Assembly (NCBI RefSeq): GCF_013204795.1
Contig: NZ_JABMKW010000017.1
Span: 868,001 to 932,000, forward strand
Direction of reading: 5' to 3'
Source of the DNA: Pedobacter panaciterrae
Lineage (GTDB): Bacteria > Bacteroidota > Bacteroidia > Sphingobacteriales > Sphingobacteriaceae
DNA: 64,000 bases
In this document: positions 50,181 to 58,403 of the stretch, piece by piece
Position numbering within the stretch: the first letter of the stretch is position 1
Layout of the letters: each line of letters begins with the position of its first letter
The notes under the pieces: model-generated
What the model was told of the DNA's origin: nothing
What the model saw: the letters and a program-made list of their open reading frames with translations, nothing else
The model's database searches: none
Translations under genes and position numbers: made by a program

Positions 50181-52177
50181 CCTGGGCACATTACATCCTT
50201 CAAGTCAATATTTACCTAGTTGTATTTTATGGCTTTTATAAGTTATTGTTAGACAAGGAAACTTATTTTTTATTGAATAGATTTTATCTGGTCGCTGCCG
50301 GAATATTATCTCTTGCAATACCCTTTTTAAGATTTGAATGGTTTACAACACAACCTGCTACTCAACCGGTATATACTGGGGTTGTTCAAATCAATGACTT
50401 TATTACCCAAATGGCAATCGTAAAAGACGATGCTAACAGCTTTAATCTAGGCGATACGCTGGTGTTTATTTATCTTACTGGTATTTTATTCTTTATTGTC
50501 AGATTTATCTTTCAGCTTATTTCTGTGCAGATCTTACTAAAAAGAAAAAAAAGCGGATCAGCATTCTCCTTTTTTAAGAAAAAAGTTGTCGACCAAAACC
50601 TACCTCAAGTTCAAACCATTCAAAGACATGAGGAAATTCACATCCGACAATGGCACACACTTGACGTACTCTTTTTCGAAGTAGTGGGAATAATTACATG
50701 GTTTAATCCTGTAATCTATTTTTATAAAACAACGGTTAAACACATCCATGAATATCTGGCCGATGAAGAAGCCGCAAGCTATCAAGGAGATAAAGAACAA
50801 TATGCATTATTGCTATTGAGCAGTGCATTTGGAATTCCTGCAAATACACTAACAAACAGCTTTTTTAATAAATCATTAATTAAAAAAAGAATCTATATGC
50901 TACATAAACAAAGATCCAGAAAAACTGCAATGCTAAAATACGGGATGTTTGTTCCTCTATTTGCAGTAACCCTGATTATGTCTTCGGCAACAATCAGAAA
51001 TAATGAAAAAATAAAAAAGATTGCTGAAGAAATTCCTTTGGAGGAACCTTTAAACGTAGTTAAAGAAGCCATAACAGATGTGATAAAAGATCCGGCTAAA
51101 GCAGGTTCAAATAAAAGTACAGATGAAGTTCTCCAAAAAGCTGTTATAACAAACAAACCTTCAAACACAAAGGCTGATATTGACTGGACAGATTTTTACA
51201 CCCATCTTAAAAGAACCATCAGATATCCTGCAGCTGCATACGAATCAAAAGTACAAGGTAATAGCCAGATCAAATTCATCGTTAAAAATGGGGAAGCAGA
51301 AGAAGTAAGCGCAGCAACAAGTCTAGGCTCAGGTTGTGACACAGAAGTAATGAGAGCCATTCTCTCCTATCCAAAATTTAAAAGTATTCCTGACGGTAAA
51401 TATACTTTTAATACCCAATTTAAACTGATTGATGATGCTACCCAACAAACTCATACAGAAGTTAAAAATCAAGATCTTGCTGTTTTAAAAGATTACATTG
51501 CATTACCTCAAATAGTAATCGGAGGGTATTCAAAGAAATCGTCATCAAATAACGACAATCCAAAAGTATACGATTTTGTATCATTAGATAAACAACCATC
51601 TTTTCCTGGAGGAATGGAGAAATTTTACGAATACCTAAAGAAAACTGTTAAATATCCACAAGAAGCACAAAAAAACAATATACAAGGTAAAGTATTTCTA
51701 AGCTTTATAGTTGAGACAGATGGTGAATTGACTGATATTAAGGTAGACCGATCAGTTGGATCTGGACTTGACGAAGAGGCTGTTAGAGTTATCGAAGAAT
51801 CTCCAAAGTGGATACCTGGAATGAAGGGCGGGCAAAACGTTAGAGTAAAATACAACATCCCTATAAGCTTTTCATTAAGTGAGCCTAAATCTGTTGTTAC
51901 CCAAGGAAAAGTACAAGGGATACAAATTAAAGATAATAAGTTAACCATTGGTGGCAGCGATACAAAACCACTATATGTTATCGATGGAGAAAAACAAGAT
52001 GCATCTAAATTATTAAATCTAAACCCTAATGACATCGAGTCCGTTGAAGTATTAAAAGATAAATCAGCAACAGCACTGTACGGTGACGCTGGTAAAGATG
52101 GAGTAATAAAAGTTACTACTAAAACCAAACAGGCCGCCGATCTAAAGAAGAAAGAAGCCAAAGAAAAGAAGAATTAA
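50177..52177 (+). CDS. M56-type metallopeptidase (BlaR1-like) with two TonB domains and a plug-like domain
   Basis: 666 residues. Membrane helices at about 5-22, 34-52, 95-117 and 252-272 surround a zinc protease site H151-E-E-I-H155, as in BlaR1/MecR1, but no penicillin-binding sensor domain follows. Instead there are two TonB C-terminal-like domains (about 340-415 and 475-570, the latter with YPQEAQKNNIQGKVFLSFIV) and a plug-like module (about 595-655: PLYVIDGEKQDASKLL, ALYGDAGKDGVIKVTT). A charged KK/EK tail ends the protein. It is coupled to blaI by a 4-bp overlap and probably cleaves it on signal. What it senses is unknown, possibly the state of an outer-membrane receptor. Confidence 0.9.
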   Translation: MTWAHYILQVNIYLVVFYGFYKLLLDKETYFLLNRFYLVAAGILSLAIPFLRFEWFTTQPATQPVYTGVVQINDFITQMAIVKDDANSFNLGDTLVFIYLTGILFFIVRFIFQLISVQILLKRKKSGSAFSFFKKKVVDQNLPQVQTIQRHEEIHIRQWHTLDVLFFEVVGIITWFNPVIYFYKTTVKHIHEYLADEEAASYQGDKEQYALLLLSSAFGIPANTLTNSFFNKSLIKKRIYMLHKQRSRKTAMLKYGMFVPLFAVTLIMSSATIRNNEKIKKIAEEIPLEEPLNVVKEAITDVIKDPAKAGSNKSTDEVLQKAVITNKPSNTKADIDWTDFYTHLKRTIRYPAAAYESKVQGNSQIKFIVKNGEAEEVSAATSLGSGCDTEVMRAILSYPKFKSIPDGKYTFNTQFKLIDDATQQTHTEVKNQDLAVLKDYIALPQIVIGGYSKKSSSNNDNPKVYDFVSLDKQPSFPGGMEKFYEYLKKTVKYPQEAQKNNIQGKVFLSFIVETDGELTDIKVDRSVGSGLDEEAVRVIEESPKWIPGMKGGQNVRVKYNIPISFSLSEPKSVVTQGKVQGIQIKDNKLTIGGSDTKPLYVIDGEKQDASKLLNLNPNDIESVEVLKDKSATALYGDAGKDGVIKVTTKTKQAADLKKKEAKEKKN

Positions 52178-52193
52178 TCCGCTCTCAGCGCTC

Positions 52194-52242
52194 TATTACA
52201 CACAAAACCCCAGCTAAAATAGCCGGGGTTTTGTGTGTAATA
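52194..52242. terminator. Bidirectional terminator between the M56 and sdhB genes
   Basis: Perfect 18-bp arms (52194-52211 and 52225-52242) are joined by an inner GCT/AGC pair and a 5-nt loop. One arm holds ACAAAACCCC, the other GGGGTTTTGT, so the hairpin has T/A-rich flanks in both directions. Both convergent genes end within 30 bp of it. Confidence 0.9.
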
Positions 52243-52266
52243 CCCTTGTCTCGTTAGATAAATCTA

Positions 52267-53037
52267 TTAAATAGATTCCTCAGATACAAATTTTGCTGAA
52301 TAAAAATCTCTATTCATACGTGCGATATTCTCTAATGATATTCCTTTAGGGCACTCTGCTTCGCATGCACCGGTATTGGTACAGTTACCAAAACCTTCAG
52401 CATCCATCTGAGCAACCATACTTTGAACCCTGCGATAACGTTCTGGCTGTCCCTGAGGCAATTGCGCCAACTGTGATATTTTTGCAGATACAAATAGCAT
52501 TGCGGAAGCATTTTTACAAGTAGCAACACAAGCACCACAACCGATACAAGCTGCAGCCTCAAAAGCTGAATCTGCCTGAACTTTAGGAATAGGAAGATTG
52601 TTCGCATCCTGAGCATTGCCCGTATTTACTGATATAAAGCCTCCAGAAGCAATGATTCTGTCGAATGCAGTACGATCTACCATCAAATCTTTTATCACTG
52701 GAAAAGCCTTTGCACGCCATGGCTCAACAACAATGGTATCACCATCTTTAAATGAACGCATGTGCAGCTGGCAGGTAGTGATACCTTCTTTTGGTCCGTG
52801 CGGTCTTCCGTTGATGAACATAGAACATGCCCCACAAATTCCTTCCCTGCAGTCATGATCAAAAACAACCGGTTCTTCACCTTTAGCAACCAGGTCTTCG
52901 TTCAGTACGTCGAACATTTCTAAGAAAGACATATCAGGAGATACTTCTGATATCTTGTAATCTACCAAACTGCCTTTGGCTTTGTTATTCTTTTGACGCC
53001 AGATCTTAAGCGTTAAATTCATATTTCCTGTACTCAT
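52267..53037 (-). CDS. sdhB: Succinate dehydrogenase/fumarate reductase iron-sulfur subunit
   Basis: Electron-transfer subunit of complex II, 256 residues. The 2Fe-2S site is CREGICGACSMFING (about 64-78), and the C-terminal clusters are held by CIGCGACVATCKN (about 151-163) and CTNTGACEAECPKG (about 210-223). Last gene of the order sdhC-sdhA-sdhB on the minus strand, 23 bp after sdhA. Confidence 0.96.
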   Translation of the reverse strand: MSTGNMNLTLKIWRQKNNKAKGSLVDYKISEVSPDMSFLEMFDVLNEDLVAKGEEPVVFDHDCREGICGACSMFINGRPHGPKEGITTCQLHMRSFKDGDTIVVEPWRAKAFPVIKDLMVDRTAFDRIIASGGFISVNTGNAQDANNLPIPKVQADSAFEAAACIGCGACVATCKNASAMLFVSAKISQLAQLPQGQPERYRRVQSMVAQMDAEGFGNCTNTGACEAECPKGISLENIARMNRDFYSAKFVSEESI

Positions 53038-53060
53038 AATATTGAGATTTTAGTACTTAG

Positions 53061-55040
53061 CTATTTATAACTTCTTTGTGCAACTTTGATATTTTCAAAC
53101 TTCAATTCTTCTTTATGAAGTTCAAAAGTTACATCACCTTTATATTCCCATGCAGCAACATAAGCATAGTTTTCATCATCACGTAATGCCTCTCCCTCTT
53201 CAGTTTGATACTCTTCTCTGAAGTGACCACCACATGATTCATTTCTATTCAATGCATCCATACACATCAACTCACCTAGTTCAATAAAGTCGGCCACACG
53301 ACCAGCTTTTTCAAGCTCTGGGTTCATTTCATCTGCACTGCCAGGTACACGTAAATCGCTCCAAAACTCTTTACGAAGTTGCTGAATTTCAGCGATACCT
53401 TCTTTCAGACCTTTTTCATTACGCGCCATACCACATTTCTCCCACATGATCTTTCCTAATTTTTTATGGAAATAATCTACAGATTTGGTTCCTTTAATAG
53501 ACAAGAACTTGTCAAGAATCGCCTTGGCACTTGCCTCAGCTTCTACAAATGCCGGGTGATCTTGTGGAATTGGTTTAGTAGCCAGTTCTTTTGAAAGATA
53601 AGCACCAATAGTATATGGGATAACAAAATATCCATCAGCCAAACCTTGCATTAAAGCCGAAGCTCCTAAACGGTTCGCTCCGTGATCTGAGAAATTCGCC
53701 TCACCTAAAGCATATAAGCCCGGTACAGTAGTCATTAAGTTATAATCTACCCATAAGCCACCCATCGTATAGTGAACAGCAGGATAAATACGCATTGGCA
53801 ATTCATAAGGATCTTCTCCGGTGATTTGCGCGTACATATCAAACAGGTTACCATATTTTTCTTTGATTACCTCACGACCTAATTTCATACAGGTTTCTTT
53901 ATCCGGATTGTGGATATTGTGCTTACTAGCCTCAATTCGGCCGTAACGCTCTGTATTTGCTTTAAAGTCAAGATAAACGGCAAGCTTAGAATTACCCACT
54001 CCGTAACCGGCATCACAACGCTCTTTAGCTGCACGAGATGCAACATCACGAGGAACAAGGTTACCGAAAGCAGGGTATCTGCGCTCTAAATAATAATCTC
54101 TTTCATCTTCAGGAATTTCTGAAGCCTTACGAGGATCGTCTTTTTTCTTAGGAACCCAAATACGTCCATCGTTACGTAACGACTCAGACATCAGGGTTAG
54201 TTTAGACTGATGATCTCCCGAAACCGGGATACAAGTAGGGTGAATTTGAGTGTAACATGGGTTACCAAAGAAAGCTCCCTTTTTGTGCGCTTTCCAGGCT
54301 GCAGTTACGTTACTGCCCATTGCATTTGTAGACAAGTAGAATACGTTTCCGTAACCACCACTACACAATAATACAGCATGGCCTGAATGACGCTCAAGCT
54401 CACCGGTAAGTAAGTTACGCGCTATAATCCCTCTTGCTTTGCCTTCCACTACAACAACTTCGAGCATTTCATGACGGGTAAACATTTCAACTTTACCCAT
54501 ACCTACCTGACGCTCTAAAGCGCTATATGCTCCTAAAAGCAATTGCTGACCGGTTTGTCCGGCAGCATAAAATGTTCTTTGAACTTGTGTACCACCAAAA
54601 GAACGGTTGTCTAATAAACCACCATATTCTCTTGCCAACGGCACACCTTGTGCCACACACTGATCTATAATATTAGCACTTACCTCAGCCAAACGGTGTA
54701 CGTTAGCCTCTCTGGCACGGTAATCACCACCTTTTATCGTATCATAAAACAAGCGATAAGTACTATCACCATCATTCTGATAATTTTTTGCCGCATTGAT
54801 ACCACCTTGAGCTGCAATAGAGTGCGCTCTTCTTGGTGAATCCTGAAAACAAAAACACTTAACCTTATAACCCATTTCTGCAAGGGTTGCTGCCGCAGAG
54901 GCGCCAGCAAGTCCGGAACCTACTACAATTATTTCGATGCTTCTTTTATTGGCCGGATTAACCAATGGCATAGAAGAACGTAATTTAGTCCATTTATCGG
55001 TTAATTCTCCTTCGGGTATATGAGCATTTAATTCTGCCAT
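53061..55040 (-). CDS. sdhA: Succinate dehydrogenase/fumarate reductase flavoprotein subunit
   Basis: Catalytic subunit of complex II, which oxidises succinate to fumarate (or the reverse) with covalent FAD. About 659 residues from the ATG at 55040 (MAELNAHIPEGE); the TTG at 55061 is less likely. Blocks: Rossmann VVGSGLAGASAAATLAEMGY (about 40-60), HSIAAQGGINA (about 74-84) with the His that carries FAD, and PTCIPVSGDH and HYTMGGLWVDY of the active site. The Asp/Arg acid network is spread in the central domain. It lies 24 bp after sdhC. Confidence 0.96.
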   Translation of the reverse strand: MAELNAHIPEGELTDKWTKLRSSMPLVNPANKRSIEIIVVGSGLAGASAAATLAEMGYKVKCFCFQDSPRRAHSIAAQGGINAAKNYQNDGDSTYRLFYDTIKGGDYRAREANVHRLAEVSANIIDQCVAQGVPLAREYGGLLDNRSFGGTQVQRTFYAAGQTGQQLLLGAYSALERQVGMGKVEMFTRHEMLEVVVVEGKARGIIARNLLTGELERHSGHAVLLCSGGYGNVFYLSTNAMGSNVTAAWKAHKKGAFFGNPCYTQIHPTCIPVSGDHQSKLTLMSESLRNDGRIWVPKKKDDPRKASEIPEDERDYYLERRYPAFGNLVPRDVASRAAKERCDAGYGVGNSKLAVYLDFKANTERYGRIEASKHNIHNPDKETCMKLGREVIKEKYGNLFDMYAQITGEDPYELPMRIYPAVHYTMGGLWVDYNLMTTVPGLYALGEANFSDHGANRLGASALMQGLADGYFVIPYTIGAYLSKELATKPIPQDHPAFVEAEASAKAILDKFLSIKGTKSVDYFHKKLGKIMWEKCGMARNEKGLKEGIAEIQQLRKEFWSDLRVPGSADEMNPELEKAGRVADFIELGELMCMDALNRNESCGGHFREEYQTEEGEALRDDENYAYVAAWEYKGDVTFELHKEELKFENIKVAQRSYK

Positions 55041-55064
55041 GTTATTTAAACTTAAGATCAAAAA

Positions 55065-55745
55065 TTAATTAATATAGCCCAGATACATCACAATGGGCAT
55101 CAATGCAAAAATCAAAGGGATAATGATTGAAAACCAAAAACCGAATCCTTTGATGAGCGGAGTATATTTCTTGTGGTTCCAGCCCAATGTCTGAAATGCA
55201 GAAGAAAAACCATGTAATAGGTGATAAGCTAATGAAACCATTGCCAGTACATAAAGTAACACCAACCACGGATTTTTAAACGTTTCTACCATTACAGCAA
55301 ATAGGTCGTGGTTTCCGTTCGCATCTACTGTAGGAATTCCTGTAAAACGAGACATTACCCAGAATTTAGAAATATGAACAATCAGGAATATCAACAATAA
55401 TGTTCCCAATAAACCCATAGAGCGGGAGTACCATTTACTATTAGCGGCACCATTGTTCACTGCATACCTTTCAGGTCTTGCAGCACGGTTTTGAAAAACA
55501 AGCCTAAATCCTTGAACAATGTGAGCAAGCAAGCCTGCAAACAACACAACTTCCATTGCGCGGATTATCCAGTTGGTGCCCATAAAATGTGCGCCCATAT
55601 TAAAGGTTAAGCCACCGTCATTAACAATAATCAGTGAATTGATGAAACAATGCACGACAAGGAATGAGATAAGGAACAGGCCGGTGATACCCATTATTAA
55701 TTTTTTTCCTATAGATGAGGAAAAAGCGTTTCCGAAACTAGCCAT
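55065..55745 (-). CDS. sdhC: Succinate dehydrogenase cytochrome b subunit
   Basis: Membrane anchor of complex II in the single-subunit (b558) form: 226 residues with five hydrophobic helices (about 12-34, 60-80, 108-130, 155-175 and 195-220). Conserved His residues in helices (HCFINSLI, HIVQGF, HISKFW, HLLHGF) would ligate two hemes and bind menaquinone. First gene of the sdhCAB operon. The candidate -7 element is 26 bp upstream. Confidence 0.93.
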   Translation of the reverse strand: MASFGNAFSSSIGKKLIMGITGLFLISFLVVHCFINSLIIVNDGGLTFNMGAHFMGTNWIIRAMEVVLFAGLLAHIVQGFRLVFQNRAARPERYAVNNGAANSKWYSRSMGLLGTLLLIFLIVHISKFWVMSRFTGIPTVDANGNHDLFAVMVETFKNPWLVLLYVLAMVSLAYHLLHGFSSAFQTLGWNHKKYTPLIKGFGFWFSIIIPLIFALMPIVMYLGYIN

Positions 55746-55771
55746 TAGAATTATATTTTAGTTCTGTTGTG

Positions 55772-55779
55772 CAAAAGTA
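55772..55779 (-). promoter_or_regulatory. Candidate -7 element of the sdhCAB operon
   Basis: The minus strand reads TACTTTTG, a match to TAnnTTTG, 26 bases before the sdhC ATG. The identical octamer precedes the PPTase gene at 35042. Confidence 0.45.
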
Positions 55780-55861
55780 TTTAATAAAAGAATTAATATG
55801 TTAATTTCAGATACAAATCGACTATTTAGAAACATTCTAATATTACAATATTATGATAAAT

Positions 55862-55895
55862 AAAAAACGGAGAACAACTTTCGTTATCCCCCGTT
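55862..55895 (-). terminator. Terminator of degP
   Basis: On the minus strand AACGG and CCGTT flank an imperfect inner stem (GGGATAAC paired with GTTGTTCTC around GAAA), followed by TTTTTATTT, starting about 20 bases past the degP stop. Confidence 0.6.
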
Positions 55896-55915
55896 CCAAT
55901 TATAGAAAAATGAGC

Positions 55916-57439
55916 TTAGAAACTGAATGTGTAATTCCCATTCGGTCCAACACCTGAAATGGTAGTCATTCCATTTTTTGATGATGGCAATGCGTCTTCT
56001 ACATCTTTAATACTGTTCACGGGTTTACCGTTTACTGTTGTAATTAACATTCCTTTAGGAATATCTATAGAATCAAACACCTTACCTTCTTGTATGTCAG
56101 TAACAACCACTCCGTTTTTAACGCCATACTTAGCTTTTAGCGCCGCTGGGGCTGGGGCAAAAGAAGCACCAAGTTTCCCAATGCTGGCTCCGGTAGCTTT
56201 TCCTGTCGAAGCAGTTTTAGTTGAAACGCCACCTGTATTATCTCCTTTCAAAGTAATGGTAGCATTTTTCTCTGAACCATCTCTTAGATAGGTAAGCTGA
56301 ACTTTATCACCAGGACTTAAACGTCCAATTTTTTCTTGCAAATCTGGTGAATCATAAATTACAGCACCTTCAACCTTTTTAATGATGTCTCCTTTTTGCA
56401 AACCTGCAGCTGCTGCTCCGCTACTAGGCACTACATCAGTAACATAAAGTCCGGTATTTTCCTTAATCTGGAATTTCTCAGCCTGATCCGCATCTAATGG
56501 AGCAAACATTACACCAATATAGCCACGCTTAACTGTACCAAATTTTCTGAAATCATCAAGAATCTTTTTAGCCAAATTGATTGGAATAGCAAAGCCGTAA
56601 CCCACGTTTGTACCAGTTTGAGATGCTATAGCTGCATTAATACCAATTAACTCACCATTTGCATTTACCAACGCACCCCCGCTGTTTCCAGGGTTAATAG
56701 CCGCATCTGTCTGAATGAAAGATTCAATACTGCTGTTTGTACGTGTAGGCAATTTACCTGTTCTTTGGTATTCATCATACTCTTGCTGAGTTGGCTGATC
56801 CTGAGTTCTGGCCAAAATACCTATGCTACGTGCTTTTGCACTTACAATACCGGCTGTAACAGTTGTTTGTAAATCAAGCGGGAAACCTACAGCCAATACC
56901 CACTCACCAATCTGAACATTATCAGAATTTCCCATTTTTACAACTGGCAAATCAGTTGCATCTACTTTTATAAGAGCCAAATCTGTATTTGGATCTTTAC
57001 CGATCACTTTAGCACTCACCTTGCGTCTGTCAGACAACACCACCTCAATTTTATCAGCATTTTCTACCACGTGATTATTGGTAACGATATAACCGTCTGG
57101 AGTCAATATTACTCCAGAGCCGGAGGCTGCTCTTGGTGCACGTTGCATTCTTCTGCCCCCTCCACCAAAAAACTCATCGAACATATCCATTGGAGATGAC
57201 TCGCCACTAGCGCCTGAATATGACGTTCTGATATGCACTACCGCAGGCGAAACTGCAGCCGCCGCTTCAACAAAATCAACCGCCCCAGCCGAAGAGATCT
57301 TAGAATTACTTGCAAAAAGTACTTTTTGCTGATCCTGAAACGATAATTGAGCAGTTTTTGGTTCTAACAATTTGTAGCCACCAATTGCAGCTGCACCACC
57401 TATAAATGCAGCCAACACTATTAATCCTATTCTTTTCAT
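55916..57439 (-). CDS. degP: Do-type periplasmic serine protease/chaperone
   Basis: Envelope quality-control protease of 507 residues. Signal-anchor 1-21, trypsin-like domain with the triad H123 (NNHVVENADK), D153 (NTDLALIKV) and S253 (GNSGGALVN), and two PDZ domains (about 285-375 and 415-505, both with clear carboxylate-binding loops such as KRGYIGVMF). A loop of about 20 residues before the catalytic Ser (IGILARTQDQPTQQEYDE) is typical of this phylum. Ends in a hydrophobic FSF. It is divergent from dapF. Confidence 0.94.
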   Translation of the reverse strand: MKRIGLIVLAAFIGGAAAIGGYKLLEPKTAQLSFQDQQKVLFASNSKISSAGAVDFVEAAAAVSPAVVHIRTSYSGASGESSPMDMFDEFFGGGGRRMQRAPRAASGSGVILTPDGYIVTNNHVVENADKIEVVLSDRRKVSAKVIGKDPNTDLALIKVDATDLPVVKMGNSDNVQIGEWVLAVGFPLDLQTTVTAGIVSAKARSIGILARTQDQPTQQEYDEYQRTGKLPTRTNSSIESFIQTDAAINPGNSGGALVNANGELIGINAAIASQTGTNVGYGFAIPINLAKKILDDFRKFGTVKRGYIGVMFAPLDADQAEKFQIKENTGLYVTDVVPSSGAAAAGLQKGDIIKKVEGAVIYDSPDLQEKIGRLSPGDKVQLTYLRDGSEKNATITLKGDNTGGVSTKTASTGKATGASIGKLGASFAPAPAALKAKYGVKNGVVVTDIQEGKVFDSIDIPKGMLITTVNGKPVNSIKDVEDALPSSKNGMTTISGVGPNGNYTFSF

Positions 57440-57612
57440 TTATATATTATTTATTTATTTCCTTTTGTAAACTCATACAAGTCTCATATTTGCTTACAAT
57501 TGCTTTTCTTTTCATTGATTTAGTCAAATTTAATACCATATCAACGATATTTGCATCTGAAATAAGTCACGAATACTGTTAAAAAATGTTAAATGAACAC
57601 CACGCATTAAAG

Positions 57613-58398
57613 ATGAACATTCACTTCTTCAAATACCAGGGAGCTGGCAACGATTTTATTCTGATTGATAATCGCGATCTTTCCTTTAAATATACGGATA
57701 ATAATGCTGTTTTACAACTCTGTAACAGGCGTTTTGGCATTGGTGCAGACGGTTTAATGCTTTTACAAAACCATGCAGATTACGATTTTGAAATGCTTTA
57801 TTTTAATTCAGATGGTAACCTGGGCAGTATGTGTGGAAACGGGGGAAGATGTATAGTAGCGTTTGCCAAACACCTGGGTGTAATTGATCAAGAGACTGAT
57901 TTTTTGGCAGTTGACGGGCCGCATTATGCCAAGATTTCAGAAGAAGGCAATTGGGTAGACCTCCAGATGATCGACATCGACACCATTAATAAAGATGGCG
58001 ACGCGTATATTCTAAATACAGGATCCCCTCATTATGTAGCAGAAATGCAAAACTTAAAGGATTACGATGTTTATCAAAACGGCAAGGCGATAAGAAACAA
58101 CGAAACTTATAAAAAAGAAGGAATCAATGTAAACTTCGTAGAAGATAAAGGCGATTACCTGTTTGTCCGCACTTTTGAAAGAGGTGTAGAAGATGAAACC
58201 TATGCCTGTGGAACCGGTGTAACTGCTGTTGCGCTATCAATGGCTCAGCACAATCATCAAATTGGACATATAGAAACTCCAATTAAAGTTCTTGGCGGAG
58301 ATCTGAAAATCCAATTTGATTACGATGGAAAACAGTTTACCAATGTATTCTTGTGTGGTCCGGCCGAACAAGTTTTTGAAGGGGAGATTAGTATTTAA
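57613..58398 (+). CDS. dapF: Diaminopimelate epimerase
   Basis: PLP-independent two-cysteine racemase that interconverts LL- and meso-diaminopimelate for peptidoglycan and lysine. About 261 residues from the ATG at 57613 (MNIHFFKYQGAGND), which is where the family starts; the ATG at 57586 adds nine residues. The catalytic cysteines are in SMCGNGGRC (about 70) and YACGTGVTA (about 206). Convergent with the helicase gene, whose stop is 5 bp away. Confidence 0.95.
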   Translation: MNIHFFKYQGAGNDFILIDNRDLSFKYTDNNAVLQLCNRRFGIGADGLMLLQNHADYDFEMLYFNSDGNLGSMCGNGGRCIVAFAKHLGVIDQETDFLAVDGPHYAKISEEGNWVDLQMIDIDTINKDGDAYILNTGSPHYVAEMQNLKDYDVYQNGKAIRNNETYKKEGINVNFVEDKGDYLFVRTFERGVEDETYACGTGVTAVALSMAQHNHQIGHIETPIKVLGGDLKIQFDYDGKQFTNVFLCGPAEQVFEGEISI

Positions 58399-58403
58399 CA
58401 ATA

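Noticed and set aside
51625..52161. Minus-strand ORF of 178 codons inside the M56 gene
   Set aside because: Antisense to the TonB and plug-like region, whose sequence is clearly that of a protein on the plus strand.
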